This document shows, in pieces, positions 34,796 through 45,725 of a stretch of DNA of 64,000 nt. This DNA is from Panulirus ornatus. Taxonomy: Eukaryota > Arthropoda > Malacostraca > Decapoda > Palinuridae. Each line of letters begins with the position of its first letter. Positions within the stretch are counted from its first letter, which is position 1. The translations under genes were made by a program, and so were the position numbers. Under the pieces are notes generated by a model that saw only the letters and a list, made by a program, of their open reading frames with translations, was not told the DNA's origin and made no database searches. Location: NCBI RefSeq assembly GCF_036320965.1, contig NC_092257.1:17667913-17731912 (forward strand), read 5' to 3'.

Positions 34796-34918
34796 AAACA
34801 GAATCTTTTCCTTAGACAAAAAAAAATCAATAAATTTCAATTCAGAAAGAGAACTCTCAAGCATGACCCGCGATTCCATCTTCGGTATTGGAAATGGTAG
34901 GAGGGAGTGTGGGAGGGG

Positions 34919-34925
<7 letters not shown>

Positions 34926-35010
<85 letters not shown>

Positions 35011-35062
35011 AGGAGGTGGGGGTGTCTGGCCCGGGTGTCGGGGGCATGACAGCCCCAGGCCA

Positions 35063-35138
<76 letters not shown>
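34926..35138. repeat. (GA)n and (CT)n in inverted arrangement
   Basis: (GA)41 at 34926-35007 and (CT)36 at 35067-35138 are separated by 59 bp. On one strand they are reverse complements, so they form a ~72-bp perfect inverted repeat. Confidence 0.98.
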
Positions 35139-35140
<2 letters not shown>

Positions 35141-35410
35141 GGCTTCAGCCCGCGCGTCTCCGTAAGGTTGGGGCCTCCCTCCCAGCTGTACACCACTGTA
35201 CGTGGTGACGGCAACCAACGTATGTGTTTTGAAGCCGGCCACCTGACGGTCGCTGGGGGATGTGGCTCAAACGTGGGGATACCCTTCAGTAAGTCACCTG
35301 GGTGTTGTAACAGACAAGCATCTTGATTGGTCAGATGACAGGTAAATACACCGACAGTCTTCAGCGGGTCTTCTACCCTCATAGTCCAGGCTGGGCCAAG
35401 TCTGCTGTTG

Positions 35411-35412
35411 AT

Positions 35413-35462
<50 letters not shown>

Positions 35463-35491
35463 CCCCTGTATGTAAGACGGTATATACAATC

Positions 35492-35542
<51 letters not shown>

Positions 35543-35575
35543 CCCCTGTATGTAAGACGGTATATACAATCATGT
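35411..35575. repeat. Duplicated unit of (AC)n plus 31-bp flank
   Basis: Two copies of an (AC) run followed by gacccctgtatgtaagacgg then tatatacaatca; a third diverged flank (tgtgagaccatatatgtagg) follows. Confidence 0.95.
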
Positions 35576-35889
35576 GAGACCATATATGTAGGATGGATCA
35601 GTATTGTAAGACCATAACGTCTGACAGTCAAAGAGTTATTCTGATATAGAAGCTTCATTACCAAGCTTAATCTATCTCTATAACGGTACTTTACAGATGA
35701 AATATCTAAGGTTTTTCACACAGGCGGTCAGGCTGTATCGCTAGGAGCGGTAGCAGTCGCGTCTAAGAAATTCTAACTCTTAGAGTCCATTATTTCCGTG
35801 CTACCGAAAGCAGCGCAGCCTTGCAGCTCCAGGAGCTCCTAGGGAGACGTGCTGGGTAATACCAGGACCCTATCCTCGACAGAGGTCCT

Positions 35890-36045
35890 GGTGCAGTGAT
35901 GAACAAATGAACAAATTGAACATAGAATCATGCATCAAAACTCCATATCCTTTATTAATTAATATTCTAATTCTGGGGTGGAGGGGACAATCTCATTTAT
36001 TTCATGAATTAGGTGTATCATCATATAACTGTAATACACTGTAAT
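35890..36045 (+). repeat. ~150-bp duplicated block, copy 2
   Basis: Matches 34651-34795 with small indels (tggggtggagggga insertion, tcatca duplication). The upstream flank here differs, so the block moved or was copied without the RT part. Confidence 0.85.
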
Positions 36046-36164
36046 GGAGGTCTGCTTCATTACAATGTAATCCCTGCAATGAATTGCCAAAGCATCTGTT
36101 TTTTCTAGATGCCATGTGATTTATTCTACCAATTTAGTCTATTACCATCATCAGCCTGGATCAC

Positions 36165-36345
36165 TGTGGCAGCACTTGCCTCCTCCCCTCCCAGGGGCAG
36201 CACTTGCCTCCTCCCCTCCCAGGGGCAGCACTTGCCTCCTCCCCTCCCAGGGGCAGCACTTGCCTCCTCCCCTCCCAGTGGCAGCACTTGCCTCCTCCCC
36301 TCCCAGTGGCAGCACTTGCCTCCCCTCCCAGTGGCAGAGTCGCAA
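36165..36345. repeat. 28-bp minisatellite, 6-7 copies
   Basis: Unit ggcagcacttgcctcctccc then ctcccagg; the last unit is shortened. Confidence 0.95.
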
Positions 36346-36564
36346 GAACACGTCAGTCTAAGACGCACTAGGCTATGTTACAGTCAGTCTGGAGTTCCTG
36401 CTGCCTGTGTTCAGGAGCACTGGTTCTAGATAAGTGTTGAGGGTGAAGATTGTAAGTAACGAGTTGGTGAGGAGGGATAGGTAGGTATGGGCGACGCAAG
36501 AGGAGGCGGGATATGCTGTCGCTTCCTAATGTTGTACAACTGATGCACTCCAAACATTACCATG

Positions 36565-36693
36565 TGAGTGGTCGTTATTTGGAATACGGTTACTGAATTG
36601 TTCTGTGTCATTTATGCTTTGACAGTTGTGAGTGGTCGTTATTTGGAAAATAAACTGTTCACCTGTTCTATGTTATTTATGCTTTAACAGTTC
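36565..36693. repeat. ~62-bp direct duplication
   Basis: gtgagtggtcgttatttgga through tttatgctttgacagtt occurs twice with about 10% divergence. Confidence 0.9.
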
Positions 36694-37061
36694 TACAGAG
36701 ACGAGGCTGGAGCAATGGACCAGCCCGAACCACATTTAACATTTACTACCTACCCACCTGAAGCCCACACTCCCTTTAAATTCGGCACTGCAGGAGCCCG
36801 GGAACCCTTAACACTCGCCGGAGACAGACGACCTGAAAAGAAAATTAAAATTCGGCCCCGCCAGAGGACCAGGACCCCTTTGAATTCGGGAGACTATGAG
36901 GGTCGGGCAGGAGAGAGCCGGACAGAGGCAGACGTGCCGAGCATCTCTGGCCAGCCTTTGATCTGGGTCTGTGTAGTGGAGGCGGCCGGGTCCCTTGTGT
37001 GGGTGGGTGGGTGGGGGGGTACTGATGGAGCCCCTGACACGCCCACCACCATCACACTACC

Positions 37062-37250
37062 ACTACTGTAAGGCTGACACTTCCCCCACCACTTTACCAA
37101 CGCTACTGTACGGCTGACACTTCCCCCACCACCCTACCAACACTACTGTAAGGCTGACACTTCCCCCGCCACCCTACCAACACTACTGCACAGCTGACAC
37201 TTCCCCCACCACCACCTCTCTACCACTACTGTAAGGCTGACACTTTCCCC
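37062..37250. repeat. ~41-bp minisatellite, 4-5 copies
   Basis: Unit ctactgtaaggctgacactt then cccccaccaccctaccaacac. Confidence 0.9.
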
Positions 37251-37848
37251 CTTCCAGGCAACAGTCGTCATCACACACCTTACTTGGCCTCTCGCTCTAC
37301 CCACCTCACTAACTAAGTTTGCCTAACACCAATTCAATTCTTTTTTTTCCAGTACGAAATCACTTTTTTTTCCGACCTGTATTTCGGCAAGTTGATATAT
37401 GGGCTTTTCGAATCGACGCACATTTGACTCGAACACTTCCCGCGTGACATGACAAAGTTAAACCTCTTATTAACAACAGATGTTTGAAAGTGGAAATATG
37501 GCTCAATGTCGACTTTTTCTCTTTTTTTTTTCCTATGTCGATTCCAAGCCTAAAATTTCATATCAGGTGGTGGTAATGTCTACAGCATATGTGGGGAAAA
37601 AGACGAAACCCATCGACTGGCCGAAATTCAGGCCGAAAAGACGTCATTTGGGACTGAAACAACAACAACAAAAAACGGGATATGAGACCAACAGGTTCAC
37701 AGTACACTGCCAGATGGGAAGGAGAGGAACAGTACACATATGGCCGGGGCAACTGTGATGTTCTCAAACCTCATTCCTGCTGCAGTTATGTAACATGGCG
37801 CTCACCATACCCAGATGCTGTATGGAGATCGGTAACATAAACACTATC

Positions 37849-37850
<2 letters not shown>

Positions 37851-37880
<30 letters not shown>
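37851..37880. repeat. (AC)n microsatellite
   Basis: Fifteen pure units. Confidence 0.96.
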
Positions 37881-37882
<2 letters not shown>

Positions 37883-38262
37883 GGCATATGGTTTACCAAT
37901 GGTAATGGAGACGTGTACACATGCACTCATAACTGCCCATCACTTATACTAGTTAGCCCCAGTATATGATGCCTCACCACAGACTACCACATAACGACTG
38001 AAGTGGTAGTTTCACAAATCACTCAGTTACCAGGTAGATAAGAGGACGAGTATCGAAATGTACGAAAGAGCAGCACACAGATGCACGTGCCTAGCTACCT
38101 CTGTCCCCACATTTTCAAAGCTTCAAATATCAAAATCTAACATTTCCAACCACACAACATCTGGACGACGTTCCGATTGCCAACAGCAGACTACCCAACC
38201 ACGAATACGGACCTAATTCAACAGATCGCTTCCAGAGACCACATGTTGGCAGAGACCACCAT

Positions 38263-38440
38263 GTTGGAAAGGATCACAAATTTTCCGTGTGATCAAGATA
38301 TTCCTATGAGTCCACGGGGGGGAAAGGAAACACTATAAGTTCCCAAGTGCACTTTCGTGTCATAATCACATCATCAGGGGAGACACAAGAGAGAAGTATA
38401 ACAGTCAGTTGATATACATCGAAGAGACGAAGCTTGGACC
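38263..38440 (+). repeat. Dispersed repeat TR1, copy 3
   Basis: Matches copy 1 along its whole length from ttggaaaggatcacaa to gaagagacgaagct, with an expanded G run (ggggggg) after tccac. Here the element lies in unique sequence without flanking (TA). Confidence 0.8.
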
Positions 38441-38663
38441 ACTATATAATCCTACGTACGGTCTCGACTCCGGTGTCGTCTTGCCCCCCAGTCCACAGCC
38501 CCACCATACCCACATCTCGAATGACACCACATCCACTGCCTCCTCCGCCATGCGCTTGACCAATCAGAGCAACGACATTCATGGTAGCATGGGAGGGAGT
38601 AGCCAATCACGGGAGGTTGTCTGTGATGACGTTATCTCTCTCTCTCACTCACATTCCCCCGTA

Positions 38664-39088
38664 AGAAGCACGTGATGGGACGGTCCTCCCAGGCTCCACG
38701 TGGATGGGCCAGGGAGCACGTGATGGGACGGTCCTCCCAGGCTCCACGTGAATTGGCCAGGGAGCACGTGATGGGACGGTCCTCCCAGGCTCCACGTGAA
38801 TTGGCCAGGGAGCACGTGATGGGACGGTCCTCCCAGGCTCCACGTGGATGGGCCAGGGAGCACGTGATGGGATGGTCCTCCCAGGCTCCACGTGGATGGG
38901 CCAAGGAGCACGTGATGGTACGGTCCTCCCAGGCTCCACGTGGATGGGCCAGGGAGCACGTGATGGGATGGTCCTCCCAGGCTCCACGTGGATGGGCCAG
39001 GGAGCACGTGATGGGATGATCCTCCCAAGCTCCACGTGGATGGGCCAGGGAGCACGTGATGGGATGGTCCTCCCAGGCTCCACGTGGC
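38664..39088. repeat. 48-bp minisatellite with two CACGTG sites per unit, ~9 copies
   Basis: Unit cacgtgatgggacggtcctc, ccaggctccacgtggatggg, ccagggag. Two units carry aattgg in place of gatggg. As 48 is a multiple of three and free of stops, five frames are open for over 80 codons. Each unit has two palindromic CACGTG hexamers. Confidence 0.97.
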
Positions 39089-39424
39089 CGTAATTAATGC
39101 AGTTATCAGGTTACGCCAGAAGCCGCCGCCCCTGGAACAGCTGGCCCCTACACCAGGACACCGAGGCCATCACCACACGTCGCACTGATGGTCGGTAACT
39201 CAACTGCAGTGTGCAGCTTGGTCGATCTAGAGGACACTGGATGTTTAGCACTGTATGGCCCGTGACGTACAAAGCCAGCTCAACCATCTCACCTCTGACC
39301 CCGGACAACACGATCCCCGACCCTGACACTCATCCCTTAACCCTAACCCTTGTGACCCTGCTGGTCACCACCCTCATCCCCTCTGACATCCTCAATCACC
39401 ACACCCCATAGTTAAACCACGATC

Positions 39425-39990
39425 AGCCCCTCCCACCAACCCTGAAACCAATTGATCACACCCCAGAGTACCCCCTACTACCAACCCCTGACACCCACTG
39501 ATCACACCCCAGAGTACCACCTACTACCAACCCCTGACACCTACTGATCACACCCCAGAGTACCCCCTACTACCAATCCCTGACACCCACTGATCACATC
39601 CCAGAGTACCACCTACTACCAACCCCTGACACCCACTGATCACACCCCAGAGTACCCCCTACCCGAGTACCCCCTACTACCAACCCCTGACACCCACTGA
39701 TCACACCCCAGAGTACCACCTACTACCAACCCCTGACACCTACTGATCACACCCCAGAGTACCCCCTACTACCAATCCCTGACACCCACTGATCACATCC
39801 CAGAGTACCACCTACTACCAACCCCTGACACCCACTGATCACACCCCAGAGTACCCCCTACTACCAACCCCTGACACCCACTGATCACACCCCAAAGTAC
39901 CACCTACTACCAACCCCTGACACCCACTGATCACACCCCAGAGTACCCCTTAATACCAACCCCTGACACCCACTGATCACACCCCAGAGA
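39425..39990. repeat. 46-bp minisatellite, ~12 copies, with higher-order duplication
   Basis: Unit cccctgacacccactgatca, caccccagagtaccacctac, taccaa. The order of four sequence variants at 39478-39665 is repeated at 39680-39860, apart from a 14-bp insertion (ccgagtaccccct type) at about 39662. Confidence 0.97.
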
Positions 39991-40136
39991 TCCAACCCTA
40001 CGAGTGATCACATCGTGGCGTCATGATAGCATGATCACTCGCAAGACTCTAATCTCGACATTCCCAAAGACTCCAATCATTCTTACGAGCCTCTGGTGCC
40101 ACACTGTTGCTGGGGAAACTTTATTGCTACTTAGTG

Positions 40137-40138
<2 letters not shown>

Positions 40139-40231
<93 letters not shown>
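40139..40231. repeat. (CT)n microsatellite
   Basis: About 46 units with one tttct interruption. Confidence 0.98.
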
Positions 40232-40341
40232 CTGAAGTCCACTGGTGTATGGGCTGGCAGGCAGCGGGTTCTCGAGTCCCAGCCACCCCTCGGCCAGTAG
40301 CGGGCTTCGGAAACGCAAGAGAAGGGGTCTGGCATTAGCGT

Positions 40342-40343
<2 letters not shown>

Positions 40344-40379
<36 letters not shown>
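40344..40379. repeat. (AC)n microsatellite
   Basis: About 17 pure units. Confidence 0.97.
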
Positions 40380-40381
<2 letters not shown>

Positions 40382-41081
40382 ACACGGGCTCCGAACTGTA
40401 GACTCTCGTGTCTAGGAGCCACCTTCATCATGCACCAACTGACGCACCTCTGAAGGTGTATGTGGTATGCAAAGTACATACACTTCCCACACACGTAACC
40501 CTCATATACCTGCATATAATCTCCAAAATTACGTTTGTGTGCATGTGTCAGGTGGCATCTGGACCCACCACCAACCATTCGTACCGAGGCTACCTGCTCA
40601 CTTACACTCGCCTGACCTTGGCCATCTTGGCAGATGACCCTCGTCAATACAGTGTAATAATCTCCTCCTTCCTCTACTAAACCTTTGTTTAACTCCCTCA
40701 GCGTGAGACTTTCCCTCTCCCCACTCTCCTCAACTGGTTCATTCCGACGCTATATGCCACGAGGCCACACAGGCCAGCTCTCCGTATCTGGCATATCTTC
40801 ACAGGATCTGACACTTTACTCGGACCTGTCCAACAGACGAGGCCGACCCGACATATAAGGTGGTTCTCGAGTCCTCCAGGTCTTCCGTTATCGCCTGGCC
40901 CGGCGTAACATGGAACGTAGGTCAATCCACTGCAGATACTCCGTCGAATACACCTCGCTGAACACCCACTACACGAGGGAAGAGGAACCTCTGTCATATA
41001 CTCCACCCTCAGGTATCTGTACATCAACTTGTGAACCTTCTGTAGGCTAAACTATGACAACAAGAGCAGTGATGTGACCCG

Positions 41082-41184
<103 letters not shown>

Positions 41185-41461
41185 ATGCTGTGCCTTGCTT
41201 CAAATATGAGACATTACATTCATCGCTCCTGAGTGCCAACGAGGTAGATGGTTCCTGGCCACCACCTCAATACTCCTCGTTCAAAACGGTAGTACTAAAC
41301 ATGCTGCTACAATCATCCTCAGTCTTCCCTATATGTAATTCCTGATTGGACTCTTCACAGTGACTCCTCACAATGGTCCTGGCATCCTCTCTAAATGGCA
41401 GTCGCGTCGCCTCACCTGAACAACGTGTGGACGCCACTGGTCCACCAACAATTAACCTCAT

Positions 41462-41863
41462 ATGAACAGCCCCGCCGGCATAGTAGAGCCAATGCAGGCG
41501 GCATATCCCCAGGAGGTGTACACTCACCCTCCTCACCACACCAGACTGCCTGACAGTGTTGCTATCCTCGCCCTACAGGTTCCTCCACACACCCCAGCGA
41601 ACTGTTCCTCTGTACGTGGTGGTGGTGTCCAGTCTCCCCAGCCAGAAGTGGGCAGCAGCCTAAAATGTTTGTCATCACTGCTGATATACGATGGAGGTCC
41701 AGTGTCCAGGTGGCGGCAGACACTAGACAGATGTTCCGGCGCAGGTTCACCAAAAACGTCAGTTATCATTTTCTACGTCATACACAAGTGTACGTTAGCC
41801 CGGTGCATGATAACGGACATAGGACTAGTCACCGTAATTCGCCAGCACGTCAGTGCAGAATGA
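41462..41863 (+). CDS. 133-codon open frame in unique sequence, unknown
   Basis: An ATG-initiated frame of 133 codons free of simple repeats begins MNSPAGIVEPMQAAYPQEV. The first 40 codons have a moderate preference for G/C at third positions; the bias fades after about 41580, where a CTACAG/GTTCCT step could be a splice site. A 78-codon minus-strand frame over 41533-41769 also looks respectable, so the strand is undecided. There is no domain, signal peptide or known motif. It may be chance. Confidence 0.15.
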   Translation: MNSPAGIVEPMQAAYPQEVYTHPPHHTRLPDSVAILALQVPPHTPANCSSVRGGGVQSPQPEVGSSLKCLSSLLIYDGGPVSRWRQTLDRCSGAGSPKTSVIIFYVIHKCTLARCMITDIGLVTVIRQHVSAE

Positions 41864-42599
41864 ACGATATCAACATCTTCAACAGTTTTCCCTCGCACGT
41901 CCTACACATGCGTGACCTCTCAGCTAGTGTCCTCGGTCTTTTAGGAGGGAAAGAAGAAGCCAACAAAATATATATTCACTGCGAGCAAGAGTGGTGTTCA
42001 GCCCGTCCGCCTCCTCTATCCACTACAGCCACCAGAAATATAATTTGGAGGAGGCAGAGCCCTACCGTGCTGTGTTCTGGACGGCTCAAGGAACCTCGCC
42101 TCAAGCCAACCACATTAACCATATTTATAAGCCGCCGGGAGAGGGACGACCCCCAGTGCCTGCCCCCACAACCTGTCGTACTGGGAGGCAGGGAAGGGGC
42201 GGCCCCAGTACCTGCCCCTCGACCTGCAGTACTGGGAGGTTAGAGAGGGGCGGCTCCAGCACCTGCAGTACTGGAAGGGAAGGACATAGAATGGGAAAGG
42301 AAAGAAGGCAGGAGAAGAGTTGAGGAAGAAGAGTGAGTGAGAAGATGGGAAGGACCATGGAAGGAGAGGGCTGGAGGGAGGCGGCGGGGCAGGGAGAGAG
42401 AGGGAAGCGACTGAGGGCTCAACAGGAAGCATGGGGAATATGAAGATAATCAGTAAATCTGAAAATAAAACTCTAGGATTAGTGGACACTGGGATGGGGA
42501 GGACTGCTGAGAGGGCCACGTGGGGAGAGGGAGGAAGGAAGGAAGGGACGGTGGGAGAGGCGGACTACGTGATGCTCTGGATCATGACGAACGCGATGA

Positions 42600-43040
42600 G
42601 CAGGACGTGGAGAAGGATATGAAGTGAGGTGGACGTGGAGGAGGGTATGAGGTGAGGTGGACGTGGAGCAGGACATGAGGTGAGGTGGACGTAGAGGATA
42701 TGAGGTGAGGTGACGTGGAGAAGGATATGAAGTTAGGTGGACGTGGAGGAGGGTATGAGGTGAGGTGGACGTGGAGGAGGGTATGAGGTGAGGTGGACGT
42801 GGAGTAGGACATGAGGTGAGGTGGACGTAGAAGATATGAGTTGAGGTGACGTGGAGGATATGAGGTGAGGTGGACGTGGAGGAGGAGGATATGAGGTGAG
42901 GTGAACGTAGAGTAGAAAATGAGGTGAGGTGGACGTAGAGGATATGAGGTGGCGTGGACGTGGAGGAGGACATTAGGTGAGGTGGAAGTAGTGGAGGAAG
43001 GTATGAGGTGAGGTGGACGTGGTGGTGGAGGAAGATTTGA
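42600..43040. repeat. ~28-bp purine-rich minisatellite, ~15 copies
   Basis: Unit ggtgaggtggacgtggagga then gggtatga with indel variants (aggatatga, aggacatga). The opposite strand encodes meaningless Ser/Pro/Thr/His frames. Confidence 0.95.
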
Positions 43041-43138
43041 GGTACAAAAGAGCGAGACAGGAGCCGCGGTTAGTGAAGGTAAACAAATACAAAGTCTGCT
43101 GCTCACCAGGTGGCACCATCTTCCCTTGTGTCTTTTTT

Positions 43139-43480
43139 TCAGATTATGTTTTTCACGTTATCAGGAGCTGGTTTACTGTGTCGGCCATGCTCATCCTGTG
43201 AGCGGGAGTTGAGAAGGATTAGAGAGGGTCACAATGGGGGTACTTATCAGACCCCAGTGGGTGATCATTACACACACTGTCACAAAGTTGGTTCGTTACA
43301 TAAGCCCACAATCTTTCATGTCGTTAATCTAACAGCGACATTCGAAAACTGGACACAACTTTGAGAATTTCAGGCATCTCAGGGCACAACACCTATTGAT
43401 ATATAGGCGTTGTGCCATTCCTGCAGTTGGATTGGACCTATCACTAAAGGTTCCATTTTTTTTTTTCCAGTCTAAGACGT
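43139..43480 (+). repeat. Dispersed repeat DR2, copy 1
   Basis: Contains ggtttactgtgtcggccatg, ctcatcctgtgagcg, then gagggtcacaatgggggtac and accccagtgggtgatcatta, a t-rich body and ttgtgccattcctgcag. It aligns in order with 52985-53690, where the catcctgtgagc segment is expanded into a minisatellite. Confidence 0.65.
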
Positions 43481-44089
43481 AGTGGTCTCGTGTGTGTCCA
43501 CGTCTCTGGCCACAAACTTTACAGGTGACGTGAATACCACCTCCGGACAGACAGGCCAGAGCGCCGGTAGTACCTATAGCCCAGCCTTAATCCACCAGTG
43601 ACAACATCTTGTACTACAGTCCTGTTACTTTCACCAGACACATGTTGTATTTGGCACATTTCATTATCACGTAAAACGGATCTTACTAGTGCCTACCTGC
43701 ACACGTATACCTGCTTCAAACACATTTTAGGTCCTTCTTCATGGCAATGTTCGACTTCTAACTGACGACCTAATATGTCTTCAACATTTTATTTTACCAA
43801 GTGCAAGTCTTGACTCCCAGCCTCCACCACTTACCTCTCCGTAGGGCGGGACCTGCTGCCCTCCACCGCCCAACAATACGGCTGCCTTGCAAAAGATAAC
43901 TTGGAATATATTGCGAAGTTCGTCTGGAAATATTTCACCCACAGTGCACCCTATTGTGGCCATAACGACAGCAACATGAACTGAAGCACAATAGCTGCCA
44001 CGAAGAACATCATGATTTGAGGGAAAATAACATGAAGAACAGGAACAGTACCAAGTATAGAACACAAAAGAAACACCACCATGTACAGC

Positions 44090-44245
44090 AACACCAGAGG
44101 AACAGTGCCATAAGCAGCAACACTTGAGGAACAGCCCAGTGAACAGCAACACTTGAGGAACAGCCCAGTGAACAGCAACACTTGAGGAACAGCCCAGTGA
44201 ACACCAACACTTGAGGAACAGTACCATAAACAGCAACACAAGACG
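44090..44245. repeat. 29-bp minisatellite, 5 copies
   Basis: Unit aacagcccagtgaacagcaa then cacttgagg. Confidence 0.93.
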
Positions 44246-44359
44246 TAGCAAAGACCACCAACAGCAGCAGGAACAGCAACAACTTAAGTAACACTATCAA
44301 CAGCAAAAGCAACAGTAGCTAGAACAGGAGCACTACATAATACCGCCCGTCCAGGAACA

Positions 44360-44378
44360 ACAACACCGGTAGCAGCAG

Positions 44379-44423
<45 letters not shown>

Positions 44424-44435
44424 CAGCGGCAGCAA
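44360..44435. repeat. (AGC)n with TAG interruptions
   Basis: agcagcagtagcagcagcag pattern; alanine run on the minus strand. Confidence 0.9.
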
Positions 44436-44494
44436 CATCTGGAAGGAAGTAGAGCAGCGGCCGCCTCTTATCCACACGGGAAGTAAATCTCGTT

Positions 44495-44660
44495 AATGTG
44501 GGAAGCCGGGCCACCTCGCTCTCAGGTGGCCACCCTCGGTACTGGGGAGGCAACGAGGCCGGGCCACCTCGCTCTCGGGTGGCCATCCTGGGTGTTGGGG
44601 AGCCGCGAGGCCGGACCACCTCGCTCTGAGGCGGCCACCCTACGTACTGGTGAGGCACAA
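44495..44660. repeat. ~54-bp GC-rich minisatellite, 3 copies
   Basis: Unit gaggccgggccacctcgctc, tcgggtggccaccctcggta, ctggggaggca. Confidence 0.9.
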
Positions 44661-44734
44661 GGCTCTCGGCTGCAGTCTAGAACACAGGAAGCACCCCGGG
44701 CGGTGAGGCAGTCACTGTATCGCCGGGGATAAAG

Positions 44735-45130
44735 TGAAGACATGAAAATCAGTACAGAGGACCAGAGGGAACTGAACACCATCGCACCTCGGACGACCAA
44801 CGTAAAAGACCTCGGAGTCATAACATCTGAAGACTTCAATTTCAGGGAGGATACCTGCAACAATTGCCTCTTCCAGAGAGACGGGAGACGGGAGTTTACG
44901 GACCTTCGAGGACAAGACAGGTAAACCCAATAATGACCCTCATTAAGGCACTAACACCCTCTTCAGCAGAGTACTGTCGTGTGTCAACATCATCACCTTA
45001 AAGGGCAGCGGAAAGCTGCAGTTGAAGATTCTATACAAAGATCCTATACGGCCATCACCGACACGGTAGAGCGTCTGAGCTACTGGGAGGTTACATCACT
45101 GCCACTCCACCGACGGGACAAGGATCCTCA
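44735..45130 (+). pseudogene. LINE post-RT fragment, frameshifted
   Basis: From 44742 an ATG frame contains NTIAPRTTNVKDLGVITSED, the v...kDLGVi...l.F..h. segment following RT motif C in LINEs. A frame change then gives NPIMTLIKALTPSSAEYCRV (a degenerate m..L.kslv.p.leYc) and later RLSYWEVTSLPLHRRDK, the l.Y.eRL..L.l..l..RR block. Three or more frames are needed, so it is dead. It abuts a member of the GTCACCCTCC dispersed repeat at 45124. Confidence 0.7.
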
Positions 45131-45260
45131 CTGCCCCTGAGTCCACTCGGGCCCACCTGCCACCCTATTATGTCGAGGTATGGTGCCCAGTGTAACCCCC
45201 TATACTTGCCTTTACTAACCCCATGCCATGTACCCCTTTAATCATTTACCGCTATCACTC
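45121..45260 (+). repeat. Dispersed repeat DR3, copy 1
   Basis: gagtccactcgggcccacct, gccaccctattatgtcgagg, then a line resembling ccatgccatgtaccc and gctatcact. The same ordered words recur near 52.02, 56.45 and 56.7 kb. It directly follows a LINE relic. Confidence 0.55.
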
Positions 45261-45261
45261 A

Positions 45262-45465
45262 CAGGATGGGTATGGGGTGGCCCTACCGCTCAGAGGATGA
45301 GCATGGGGTGGCGCTACAGCTCAGAAGATGAGCATGGGGTGGCGCTACAGCTCAGAGGATGAGCATGGGGTGGCCCTACCGCTCAGAGGATGAGCATGGG
45401 GTGGCCCTACCGCTCAGAGGATGAGCGTGGGGTGGCGCTACCGCTCTCATGGTGAGCATGGGATG
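45262..45465. repeat. 31-bp minisatellite, 6-7 copies
   Basis: Unit gctcagaggatgagcatggg then gtggcgctaca. Confidence 0.95.
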
Positions 45466-45539
45466 TACAAAAAGTGTCTGGTGATAGGGGGCAAAAATTA
45501 AATGGGTAGTTACTAGGGCCACTCGCTTCTACCCTCGTG

Positions 45540-45725
45540 ATCAGCCTCCAATATTCACGGTTCAACTCCCAGCCTTACCTCTATATTCAGGGTCCACGAC
45601 CTACCAATATTCAGAGTCTAACTCCCAAAGACTTACAAACATTCATGGTTCAACTCCCACAGACTAACCGCTGTTCACGGACCGACTCCCAGACTTACCA
45701 ATAATCAGAGATCGCTACAAAACTC
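45540..45725. repeat. Degenerate ~31-bp minisatellite
   Basis: Variants of attcacggttcaactcccag then acttaccaa, five copies. Confidence 0.75.

Noticed and set aside
34748..35664. 275-codon minus frame with Arg-Glu and Leu-Ser runs
   Set aside because: Composed of (GA), (CT) and (AC) arrays joined by short unique pieces.
38632..39093. Five overlapping frames of 80-144 codons
   Set aside because: Stop-free 48-bp tandem unit read in several frames; not a gene.
39335..39352. Telomere-like taaccctaaccctt
   Set aside because: Only two units; the expected arthropod TTAGG repeat is absent.
39425..39990. CRISPR-like regular repeat
   Set aside because: Contiguous tandem units with no unique spacers in a eukaryotic-type sequence; no cas genes.
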